NCBI GenBank assembly: GCA_049437325.1
Contig: JBMTIM010000085.1
Location: 1 to 6,033 of the forward strand
Direction of reading: 5' to 3'
DNA: 6,033 bases
Source of the DNA: UBA11606 sp049437325
GTDB taxonomy: Bacteria > Actinomycetota > Acidimicrobiia > Acidimicrobiales > Aldehydirespiratoraceae
Positions 1 to 5,146 of this stretch are shown here, piece by piece (position 1 is the first letter of the stretch; each line of letters opens with the position of its first letter). The notes below the pieces were generated by a model, which saw only the letters and a program-made list of their open reading frames with translations, did no database searches and was not told where the DNA came from. A program made the position numbers and the translations under genes.

Positions 1-302
1 GGTCCAGCGAGACATCGTTGTGATCCGCACGCCTCACCCATGCGCATCGCCCAGGCAACCGTCTCGCGATGCTCAACCTGGCACCGGGTGACAAGCACCT
101 CACCGAGGTGAAACCGGGTTGCCTCTACCGGCTCCCGCATCGTCAACATGATCGTGCCGACGTCAGGGCCGAAGTGCACCAGGGGGGTCGGCGCTGCAGC
201 CAGACATTCGTCAGCGACCACCGCGAGCGAGGCGGCGTCAGCCTGGGCGAGCATCGACGCCCGAAATGCGGCATCGCTTGTAGCTCTCGGGATTTCTGTC
301 AT
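1..302 (-). CDS. phnG: C-P lyase subunit PhnG, N-terminal part (cut by window edge)
   Basis: This gene reads off the left edge; 100 complete codons are visible with no stop. PhnG is a small subunit of the C-P lyase core (PhnGHIJ), which with PhnI takes part in coupling a phosphonate to the ribose of ATP. The visible protein has an N-terminal helical part (MTEIPRATSDAAFRASMLAQ), then the PhnG-like segment FHLGEVLVTRCQVEH at residues 65-79, followed by a tryptophan and an R-C-L segment that line up with the W-V-Q-G and R-C-A-L region of E. coli PhnG as I recall it. The ATG at 302 is preceded by GGAG at 311-308 with a 5-nt spacer and overlaps the phnF stop by 4 nt (ATGA), so translation is probably coupled to phnF. 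The family assignment is from motif recall. Full PhnG is about 150 residues, so roughly a third is outside the window. Confidence 0.85.
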   Translation of the reverse strand, partial: MTEIPRATSDAAFRASMLAQADAASLAVVADECLAAAPTPLVHFGPDVGTIMLTMREPVEATRFHLGEVLVTRCQVEHRETVAWAMRMGEACGSQRCLAG

Positions 303-1042
303 CGCATCTCCGTTGGTCCGTCGGATGGTCCGAGTTCGAGCAACACGTCGAACACGTCGGCGCGATTCCACGCAATCGCATACTCGACGGGTCGACGGCG
401 ACGCTCGCAGTGATTGAGCGACTCAACCCGCCAAATCGGAGGTCGACCGGTCAACTCAAGATCAGCCGCAATCTCCACAGTCGGCACAGCGAGCTTCGCC
501 CGAGACCAGGCCCGGTCAAGTTCGAAGCCAAAATGGCCGGTGAGGGTCAGGGAGAGCGAGCCGGAAGGGTCATGGTGGTCCGAGAAGTTCGGGACCTCGT
601 CGCTCGGAAGCCAGTGGCTTTGGCAGGCCGCAACCTCACCGTCGACGAACATTCGCCGTTGAACCCGGGTGATCATCCGGCCGCGGGGGATCATCAGCGC
701 CCGACCAATCGCGGCGTTGGCGCGCTCAGAGCGGATGCTGTCGACCGCGTAGGTCGGCGTGTGGCCTGCTTCGCGAACAAGCTGCCCCCAACTTGGTGTG
801 GTGCCGGCTCGCAGCGGATACGGGAGCCGAAGGGCAACGCGTGTGCCCGATCCGCGGGTTCGGCGCACCAGCATGCGTCGTTCCAACTCTTGCAGCGCCG
901 CCCGCGCAGAGATTCGGCTCACGCCGTACCGTCGAACGAGTTCGTTCTCCGATGGCAGCCGATCGCCCGGCTCCAGAAACTCGATCTCTTCGGCGAGTTC
1001 GTCGGCGACTTCGTGATACGTGATCTCGGGCATGTGACTCAC
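299..1042 (-). CDS. phnF: PhnF-like GntR-family (HutC/UTRA) transcriptional regulator
   Basis: The 247-residue protein has the two-part layout of HutC-type GntR regulators. A winged helix-turn-helix spans about residues 8-70, with the family pattern L-P-S-E-N-E-L at 29-35, V-S-R at 41-43, a recognition helix at about 43-54 and the wing G-S-G-T at 64-67. A UTRA ligand-binding domain follows at about 80-235. GntR/UTRA proteins beside phn genes are usually PhnF, which represses phosphonate or phosphate uptake genes and binds GT-N4-AC-type palindromes. The GTG start at 1042 overlaps the phnZ stop by 4 nt (GTGA). An ATG three codons later (1033) is an alternative, and neither has a clear ribosome binding site, so coupling to phnZ is likely. 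It lies between phnZ and phnG, so it would regulate its own operon. The palindrome at 2427-2442 is the best operator candidate. The ligand is unknown. Confidence 0.85.
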   Translation of the reverse strand: MSHMPEITYHEVADELAEEIEFLEPGDRLPSENELVRRYGVSRISARAALQELERRMLVRRTRGSGTRVALRLPYPLRAGTTPSWGQLVREAGHTPTYAVDSIRSERANAAIGRALMIPRGRMITRVQRRMFVDGEVAACQSHWLPSDEVPNFSDHHDPSGSLSLTLTGHFGFELDRAWSRAKLAVPTVEIAADLELTGRPPIWRVESLNHCERRRRPVEYAIAWNRADVFDVLLELGPSDGPTEMR

Positions 1043-1638
1043 GGTGCATCGGCCGATCGTTTGAGGTAGTCGACGATCCGCTTCCGAATGTCCTGCATGT
1101 CAGGGGTCTTCGCTCCCGCCACCTTGGCGGCGTCGTCCCAGCGGCGCACCGCCACGGCCGAGCGATGGTGGCTGCGACCCTCGAAGGCCTTGATCTCGTC
1201 GGGACCCATTGCGCCGCCCTGTACCTCAAGGCTCCGCACGGAGGACATTGACAAACGGTCGGCGTAGGCGGGTTCGGTTCCGCAGAGATAGCGCTTGGCA
1301 GCGACATGCAATTCGATCGGAACGGTTACGTCCCGGTCGAACCAGTTGGAGAGGAAGCGGGCACCCACGTTCTCGTGATGGAGATCGGTATCGAGGAAGT
1401 CGCCGTTCTCATCGTGCTCGTCGAGAAGGAGGTGGCCGATGTCGTGCAGGAAGGCGGCGAGGACGACGGCGTCGTCGGCGTCGGCTTCGATGGCGTGGCC
1501 GCCGCACTGCAGGGCGTGCTCAACCTGGGTGACGGATTCGTCGTAGCGGGTCTGCCCCTTGTCGACGATGAGCCCGATGACGGCGTCGGCAATCTCGTTA
1601 GGGGTGCAGAGGTGGAGCCACACGGTGGATTCACTCAT
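1039..1638 (-). CDS. phnZ: PhnZ-like HD-domain mixed-valence di-iron oxygenase
   Basis: PhnZ enzymes use a mixed-valent di-iron site and O2 to split the C-P bond of 1-hydroxyphosphonates, releasing phosphate; the best-known substrate is (R)-2-amino-1-hydroxyethylphosphonate, giving glycine. This 199-residue protein keeps the full ligand set at near-constant spacing from the characterised PhnZ: H41, H65-D66, H88, H111 and D168 correspond to H34, H58-D59, H80, H104 and D161. H69 and K115 match the further active-site H62 and K108. The signature stretches QVEHALQC (38-45), LHDIGH (64-69), HVAAKRYL (111-118), LEVQGG (137-142) and RRWD (165-168) are all present. E34 matches E27 of the lid, while the lid tyrosine (Y32) sits one residue closer to H41 than Y24 does to H34. 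ATG 1638 has GGGAG at 1653-1649 and overlaps the phnY stop (ATGA). Substrate identity is inferred, and a methylphosphonate-type or trimethyl-AEP-type variant is possible. Confidence 0.9.
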   Translation of the reverse strand: MSESTVWLHLCTPNEIADAVIGLIVDKGQTRYDESVTQVEHALQCGGHAIEADADDAVVLAAFLHDIGHLLLDEHDENGDFLDTDLHHENVGARFLSNWFDRDVTVPIELHVAAKRYLCGTEPAYADRLSMSSVRSLEVQGGAMGPDEIKAFEGRSHHRSAVAVRRWDDAAKVAGAKTPDMQDIRKRIVDYLKRSADAP

Positions 1639-2405
1639 GTCGGCGCTGCTCCCTGGAAGTGGCCGATCGTCGAGACCCGCTGGATCCCATCGCCTTCGTG
1701 CTCGGCGAGGTGTCGGATCTTGTCGGCGTAATAGGCGGCTCGATAGTCGCCAGCGCTCCGGCGGTTGAACGTCAGAAACAGCGCCCTCCGTTGACGCGGA
1801 CTCGTGTTCGGTGCGCTTCGGTGGGGGGTTCGTGACGAGAAGGCGAGGAGTTCGCCCGATGCAAGTTCGACCGGTTGCCAGGGGAGCGATGCCGCGATCG
1901 CAGGCTCGATGCAGCCGTCGCCGTTGGTGGGCAGCAGGTCGTGGTGGTGCCCAGCGGCCATCTCCAGGCAGCCGTTGTCGGTCTTCGCCTCGTCGATTGC
2001 AAGCATCACGGTGATGTGGTCGTCGGCGAACTTGTAGGCCGTCGCGTCCTGGTGGGGCGCAAAGCCGGCCCCTCCCGGCTGCTTGAAGTTGATCTTTTCC
2101 TTGTAGAGGAGAGCCTGCTCGCCGAACAGTCGGCCGACGGCGTCGACCAACGTCCCCGATGAGGTCAGCGCACGGAAGCCGCTGTGATTGGGGACGAGGT
2201 TCTCCGCGCGGGTGATGGCGACGCCGTGCGGCGTTTGCTCGTGATGTACAAGCTCCGGGCTGTTGCCACCATGGCAGTAGTTGCCAGAGGCAATGTCGTC
2301 GGCGAACTCGCGAAGGTCGGACAGGGCCGAGGTGTCGACCTTGCCGGTGAGCCTGACAAAGCCATTGTGCTCCCAGTCCTCGAGGGTCCCAGCATCGCAG
2401 TGCAT
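1635..2405 (-). CDS. phnY: PhnY-like Fe(II)/2-oxoglutarate dioxygenase (PhyH family)
   Basis: PhnY hydroxylates the carbon next to phosphorus, making the 1-hydroxyphosphonate that PhnZ cleaves. The 256-residue protein has the PhyH double-stranded beta-helix motifs: iron ligands H118-x-D120 in GFAPHQD and H195 in TPHRS, and R206/R207 eleven to twelve residues after H195 as the 2-oxoglutarate-binding arginine. K102-E103-K104-I-N (102-106) and NGCLEMAAGHH (144-154) followed by LLP (157-159) are typical of this subfamily. It is the first gene of the minus-strand operon, and its stop overlaps the phnZ start by 4 nt, which strongly pairs the two enzymes. The ATG at 2405 has no ribosome binding site, but a -10-like hexamer ends 6 nt before it, so the mRNA may be leaderless. 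The substrate could be 2-aminoethylphosphonate, methylphosphonate or a relative; the sequence alone does not settle this. Confidence 0.87.
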   Translation of the reverse strand: MHCDAGTLEDWEHNGFVRLTGKVDTSALSDLREFADDIASGNYCHGGNSPELVHHEQTPHGVAITRAENLVPNHSGFRALTSSGTLVDAVGRLFGEQALLYKEKINFKQPGGAGFAPHQDATAYKFADDHITVMLAIDEAKTDNGCLEMAAGHHHDLLPTNGDGCIEPAIAASLPWQPVELASGELLAFSSRTPHRSAPNTSPRQRRALFLTFNRRSAGDYRAAYYADKIRHLAEHEGDGIQRVSTIGHFQGAAPT

Positions 2406-2411
2406 GCGGTG

Positions 2412-2440
2412 ATCATGAACCAGTCAAGTTGTCATGACAA
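2412..2440 (-). promoter_or_regulatory. Candidate promoter of the phnY-phnZ-phnF-phnG operon
   Basis: On the minus strand TTGTCA (2440-2435) matches the sigma-70-type -35 element in 5 of 6 bases. It is separated by exactly 17 nt from CATGAT (2417-2412), a fair -10. Six bases then lead to the ATG of phnY at 2405, so transcription would begin at or next to the start codon. This leaderless layout explains the missing ribosome binding site and is common in actinobacteria. The -35 lies inside the palindrome 2427-2442. This is pattern matching only. Confidence 0.5.
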
Positions 2441-2442
2441 CT
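2427..2442. promoter_or_regulatory. 16-bp perfect palindrome, candidate PhnF operator
   Basis: AGTTGTCATGACAACT reads the same on both strands over all 16 bases. Its core has GT and AC four bases apart, the half-site geometry bound by GntR-family proteins (GT-N4-AC), although the central AT differs from the more usual TA. It lies in the 100-bp divergent region between phnY and phnM and covers the proposed phnY -35 element, so a bound repressor would block RNA polymerase. The PhnF-like regulator encoded in the same operon is the obvious candidate to bind it. I see no second copy in the window. Confidence 0.55.
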
Positions 2443-2443
2443 G

Positions 2444-2487
2444 CTTCTTCGTAGCTTCACCCAAACTTGGGAACGGGTTCACCTCGG
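2444..2487 (+). promoter_or_regulatory. PHO-box-like array of 11-bp units upstream of phnM
   Basis: Four successive 11-bp units start at 2444, 2455, 2466 and 2477. Their first seven bases are CTTCTTC, CTTCACC, CTTGGGA and GTTCACC. Units two and four match the GTTCACC heptamer of actinobacterial PhoP (phosphate-starvation) binding sites in 6 and 7 of 7 bases and lie exactly two units apart; units one and three are weak. The last heptamer ends 9 nt before the -10-like TACGAT at 2493, the spacing expected when a response regulator replaces a -35 element. Phosphonate genes are commonly under phosphate control. This is suggestive but short, and chance cannot be excluded. Confidence 0.35.
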
Positions 2488-2492
2488 CGCCG

Positions 2493-2498
2493 TACGAT
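2493..2498 (+). promoter_or_regulatory. Candidate -10 element for a leaderless phnM transcript
   Basis: TACGAT fits the actinobacterial -10 pattern TANNNT and ends 7 nt before the phnM ATG at 2506, placing the transcription start at or beside the start codon. The phnM ATG has no recognisable ribosome binding site, which agrees with a leaderless transcript. No good -35 lies 17 nt upstream, but the PHO-box-like repeats occupy that place. A second, weaker possibility is TTGTCA (2429-2434) with TAGCTT (2452-2457), which would give a leader of about 42 nt. Confidence 0.4.
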
Positions 2499-2505
2499 CC
2501 GCTCC

Positions 2506-3621
2506 ATGCCAGCATTGCGAGGACACCTGTTGATCGACGGAGCGGACGATGTCGTTCGCGGAGTCGTGGAGTGGGACGGGGATGTGATTACGCGCGTGAT
2601 CACCGACGGCGACATCGAGGCGGTGCCGGCGGAGGATGTGGGGAGCGCACTTGTGCTCCCCGGAATCATTGATATCCACGGCGACGCCTTCGAGCGTGCC
2701 CTCATGCCGCGCGACGGCGTTGCGATTGACTACGGCCTTGCGTTGATGGCGAACGACGTGCAGTTGCTCGGGGCAGGCATCACTACGGCCTACCTGTCGG
2801 CTACCGACAGTTGGGAGCCAGGTTTACGTAGCCGCGCCAGCCTGACTGCGCTCGTTGACGCATGCGCGCAGCGAGCCACCTCCGCACCACGACTCGAGAT
2901 TCACGTCCGCCACGAGCGGGCCAATACCGACGATCTTGAGCAGCTCGAGGCGTGGATCGCTGAAGGTGTCGTGACGATGCTGTCCTTCAACGATCACACC
3001 GATCATGCGATCTCGGCGACCCAGATCGGCCGGACCGGCGTATCGGCAGAGCGGTTCGAACAACTCCACACCGATGCGCTCAGCCGGCGGGAGCAGGGCG
3101 TCGGTCAGGAGCGACGCCTTGCCGAGGTGGCGACCACCGCATCGTGCGTAGCAGCAAGCCACGACGCTGAAACGATCGAAGACCTCCAGCGCGATCTTGA
3201 CCTTGGCGTGGCGATCGCCGAGTTCCCGACATCCATCGAGCTTGCAAAGCGATATCGAGAGCACGGCATCGCCGTGCTGCTCGGTGCCCCAAACCTCGTT
3301 CGCGGAACATCACATCTTGGCAACCTCTCGGTACGTGAAGCCTGGGCATCTGGCGCCGGGGACCTGCTCTGCTCCGACTACCACTATCCGTCGCTGCTGG
3401 CTGCTCCGTTCTGCCTCGTCGAGCACGACATCGCATCAATGGGAGCGGCGTGGCGGGCCGTCTCGACCGTCCCCGCGGACGTCGCCGGTCTGACCGATCG
3501 CGGCCGTCTGGGCTCCGGGCAGCTTGCCGACATCGTTGTGGTCGAGCCGCCTGCAGACCGGCAACCACCCCGCGTGCGACGTGCTGTCGTCGGCGGCGAG
3601 ACGGCATTCGTTGGCCCGTGA
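2506..3621 (+). CDS. phnM: PhnM, alpha-D-ribose 1-methylphosphonate 5-triphosphate diphosphatase
   Basis: PhnM is a cytosolic amidohydrolase-superfamily enzyme that removes pyrophosphate from the ribose-phosphonate triphosphate made by PhnG/H/I/L, giving the substrate of C-P lyase PhnJ. The 371-residue protein is close to E. coli PhnM in length and shows its landmarks in order: L-P-G-I-I-D-I-H58-G-D60 (metal site of strand 1), R135-H136-E137, N162-D163-H164, S218-H219-D220-A-E (like ASHDDAT in E. coli), IAEFPTS (237-243), GAPNLVRGTSH (260-270) and S290-D291-Y292. The first in-frame ATG at 2506 gives a natural N-terminus; an upstream TTG at 2467 would add 13 unlikely, arginine-rich residues. 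The stop overlaps the next gene's GTG by 4 nt. It is divergent from the phnY-phnG operon and shares its control region. Confidence 0.93.
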   Translation: MPALRGHLLIDGADDVVRGVVEWDGDVITRVITDGDIEAVPAEDVGSALVLPGIIDIHGDAFERALMPRDGVAIDYGLALMANDVQLLGAGITTAYLSATDSWEPGLRSRASLTALVDACAQRATSAPRLEIHVRHERANTDDLEQLEAWIAEGVVTMLSFNDHTDHAISATQIGRTGVSAERFEQLHTDALSRREQGVGQERRLAEVATTASCVAASHDAETIEDLQRDLDLGVAIAEFPTSIELAKRYREHGIAVLLGAPNLVRGTSHLGNLSVREAWASGAGDLLCSDYHYPSLLAAPFCLVEHDIASMGAAWRAVSTVPADVAGLTDRGRLGSGQLADIVVVEPPADRQPPRVRRAVVGGETAFVGP

Positions 3622-4127
3622 GCGAACGGGAGCTGATTCTTTACGCTTGGCCGATGGGGCCACTTGCCGACGCAGCCCAGCGCTACTTCGACGAAGCCAC
3701 CGATCGGCTTGGCCCGACCATCGCCCAGTCCTACCCAGGGCACTGCACCCTCACTGGGTTCTTTCGACGCGCTGACCATCGGGTCGGTGAGGTCTTGGCA
3801 GCGCTCGGTTCGGCCGTTGACGCGTTTGGTGAGCCCGACGATGTCGCTGTCGAGCGTTTGGGCGCACGCGATGGCTGGGTTGGCCTCGAACTTCGTTCGA
3901 GACAGCTGCTCGAGATCATTGAGACGGTCACGACCACCGATCGACCGGAGCACGGCGAGGACGCGCTCCGCCCAAAGGACTGGCTTCACGTGAGCCTCGC
4001 CTACGGCGTTGCTGACCTCCAACCGTATGAGGCCCTTGCGCACGAAATCATCGACCCGTCCCTTCCCGCAACGTGGTGTGTCGGGTTCTGGGAACGGCTC
4101 CCTGACGGAAACTGGATCAGGCGGTGA
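3618..4127 (+). CDS. 2H phosphoesterase, possible PhnP substitute
   Basis: This 169-residue protein carries the two H-x-(T/S) motifs of 2H phosphoesterases (2'-5' RNA ligase/cyclic phosphodiesterase fold): H42-C-T44 in PGHCTLTGFF, and H124-V-S126 in WLHVSLAYG. The family opens or makes 2',3'- or 1,2-type cyclic phosphates with these histidines. The GTG start at 3618 overlaps the phnM stop (GTGA) and places a hydrophobic first strand, E-L-I-L-Y-A-W, at the N-terminus as the fold requires; the ATG at 3654 would cut this off. Phosphonate operons often contain 2H proteins of unknown job (DUF1045 type). C-P lyase yields 5-phosphoribosyl 1,2-cyclic phosphate, normally opened by the metallo-hydrolase PhnP. 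A coupled gene behind phnM suggests, as inference, that this enzyme does that step. It ends in an 11-bp overlap with the convergent dioxygenase gene. Family call is firm; function is not. Confidence 0.75.
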   Translation: MSERELILYAWPMGPLADAAQRYFDEATDRLGPTIAQSYPGHCTLTGFFRRADHRVGEVLAALGSAVDAFGEPDDVAVERLGARDGWVGLELRSRQLLEIIETVTTTDRPEHGEDALRPKDWLHVSLAYGVADLQPYEALAHEIIDPSLPATWCVGFWERLPDGNWIRR

Positions 4128-4935
4128 TATCGCCTGACGCCGACGCATCGACCGGTTGGCCGAGGAAGTCGTCGTTCACCGAAATGAGCACGTTGCCGCT
4201 CTCGCCGACACTCGCCTCGGCAAGCCGGCGTCGTTTGTCCTCGTAGTAGGCGTTCCGAAAGTCGCCGTCGGAACGCAGGTTGTACGTCACGTACATTGCC
4301 CTCCGCGATCGCTGACTTCGGTTCGTGTCGCTTCGATGCGGTGCAAGCCCGTCGAAGAAGACGATGTCGCCGGGACCTACCTCGACTGGCACCCATTCCT
4401 GTTCGCTGCACCACGACTCAGGGATTGCGCCGCGCACGTTCTCGACCGTCGTCCCTGGGGTCCTCGTGGTGAACCACAAGCAGCCGTTGGTCGTGTCAGC
4501 TGGGTCGAGCGGGATCATGACCGAGATGCACGTCGAGATCTGCGGATAGGCCGTCACATCTTGGTGAGGTGCGAATCCTCCACCACCTGCGTGCTTGTAA
4601 TTGATCTTCTCTTTAAACAGCACACACTGCTCGCCGAAGAGTGCATCGACGGTGTCGGTGATGATGCTCGAGCGCAGAAGCGAGTGCAGGAACCCGTGGT
4701 GTGGCTCGAAGTCCTCCGAGCGTGCGATCACCGCGCCGAGGCGAGTTTGTTCGAAATGGGCAAGCCCCCGTTCGTCGCCCCACGACTCCACCTCGCGGGA
4801 GGCGACGTCGATTGCGGTGAACTCCGCCTCAGTGAACGCGTCTCTGGCCACGAGCCATCCGGAACGATCCCAGTCCGCTCTCTGCTTCGCTGTGAGCTCC
4901 ACGCCGCCATTCTGGCCGACTGGATCCGAATGCAT
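4117..4935 (-). CDS. Second PhnY-like Fe(II)/2-oxoglutarate dioxygenase (PhyH family)
   Basis: This 272-residue homologue of the phnY product keeps the catalytic set: H124-x-D126 in GFAPHQD, H200 in APHRS, and R211/R212 for 2-oxoglutarate. From LFGEQ to NGCL (99-153, against 93-147 in PhnY) I count 34 identical residues of 55 without gaps. The C-terminal YNLRSDGDFRNAYYEDK also parallels PhnY. It departs after NGCL, where the A-G-H-H and L-L-P stretch of PhnY is replaced by an unrelated segment rich in Thr (F-T-T-R-T-P-G-T-T), and it has a longer N-terminus. A different substrate is therefore likely. The ATG at 4935 has GGAAG at 4945-4941 with a 5-nt spacer; a start at 5025 would add 30 arginine-rich residues. 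It stands alone, divergent from phnD and convergent with the 2H gene. It could be a second 1-hydroxylase feeding PhnZ, or an oxygenase of a side group. Confidence 0.82.
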   Translation of the reverse strand: MHSDPVGQNGGVELTAKQRADWDRSGWLVARDAFTEAEFTAIDVASREVESWGDERGLAHFEQTRLGAVIARSEDFEPHHGFLHSLLRSSIITDTVDALFGEQCVLFKEKINYKHAGGGGFAPHQDVTAYPQISTCISVMIPLDPADTTNGCLWFTTRTPGTTVENVRGAIPESWCSEQEWVPVEVGPGDIVFFDGLAPHRSDTNRSQRSRRAMYVTYNLRSDGDFRNAYYEDKRRRLAEASVGESGNVLISVNDDFLGQPVDASASGDITA

Positions 4936-5095
4936 GGTTACTTCCAGTTGAACGCCGTTTGACCGTTCCACGGCACGCTGGCGACCGACCCAGCACGCTG
5001 CTCCAAGGCGTTCGAATGAGGCCACCGAACATCTCAGCTGCGTTAACCGAAGCGTTGCTCTCGTCCTTTAGGACTACTCGCATTCATCCAACTCT

Positions 5096-5120
5096 GGGCC
5101 GTTCGCCGCGCGCACGGCCC
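5096..5120 (+). other. GC-rich hairpin in the phnD leader
   Basis: GGGCCGT (5096-5102) and ACGGCCC (5114-5120) are exact reverse complements around an 11-nt loop, giving a strong 7-bp stem that ends 26 nt before the phnD ATG. No run of T follows, only TGAAATTT, so it is not a good intrinsic terminator. It may protect or regulate the phnD mRNA if transcription starts upstream of it; the start site is unknown. Confidence 0.4.
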
Positions 5121-5126
5121 TGAAAT

Positions 5127-5141
5127 TTCCCTTGGAGGGAA
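5127..5141 (+). promoter_or_regulatory. Small hairpin holding the phnD ribosome binding site
   Basis: TTCCCT (5127-5132) pairs exactly with AGGGAA (5136-5141) around a TGG loop. The 3' arm includes most of the purine-rich ribosome binding site GGAGGGA (5134-5140), which lies 6 nt before the ATG at 5147. When folded, the stem would cover most of the site. Such short stems are weak and may have no effect; whether it is regulatory is a guess. Confidence 0.4.
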
Positions 5142-5146
5142 CCCCA

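Larger units (their letters stand above)
4936..5146. other. Divergent intergenic region between the second dioxygenase gene and phnD
   Basis: About 210 bp without a gene, expected to hold both promoters. I find no convincing -35/-10 pair on either strand and no copy of the palindrome found at 2427-2442. It contains a small inverted repeat GTCCT-tt-AGGAC (5063-5074), two hairpins before phnD (separate entries) and, on the minus strand, two adjacent 11-bp units beginning GGTCAAA (4964) and GTTCAAC (4953) that vaguely resemble PHO repeats but run into the ribosome binding site of the dioxygenase gene. Confidence 0.5.

Noticed and set aside
410..1069. Plus-strand open frame of 219 codons opposite phnF
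   Set aside because: The minus strand encodes a complete GntR/UTRA protein here; the plus-strand product is arginine-rich and without motifs.
1306..1731. Plus-strand open frame of 141 codons
   Set aside because: It is antisense to phnZ, whose metal ligands are all present, and its valine/glycine-rich product looks like a mirror of that gene.
2467..2505. N-terminal extension of PhnM from a TTG at 2467
   Set aside because: It adds 13 basic residues before the natural first strand and would overlap the proposed promoter elements.
3384..4148. Open frame of 254 codons on the minus strand
   Set aside because: It is antisense to the end of phnM and to the 2H gene, both of which have clear motifs; no family pattern is visible in it.
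4156..4962. Long open frame (268 codons) on the plus strand
   Set aside because: It lies wholly antisense to the second dioxygenase gene, has no recognisable domain, and its composition is what a high-GC gene gives on its opposite strand.
4943..4964. Two PHO-like 11-bp units upstream of the second dioxygenase gene
   Set aside because: They match the consensus only in the first few bases and overlap the ribosome binding site, a poor place for an activator.
4936..5025. N-terminal extension of the second dioxygenase to a start at 5025
   Set aside because: The added 30 residues have no counterpart in PhnY, and ATG 4935 has a well-placed GGAAG ribosome binding site.
5063..5074. Inverted repeat GTCCT-tt-AGGAC
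   Set aside because: It is short, AT at the centre, not near a recognisable promoter element and unlike the palindrome at 2427-2442; chance is a sufficient explanation.
5096..5120. Intrinsic terminator or attenuator before phnD
   Set aside because: The stem is strong but is not followed by a run of T, and no upstream gene on the plus strand ends here.
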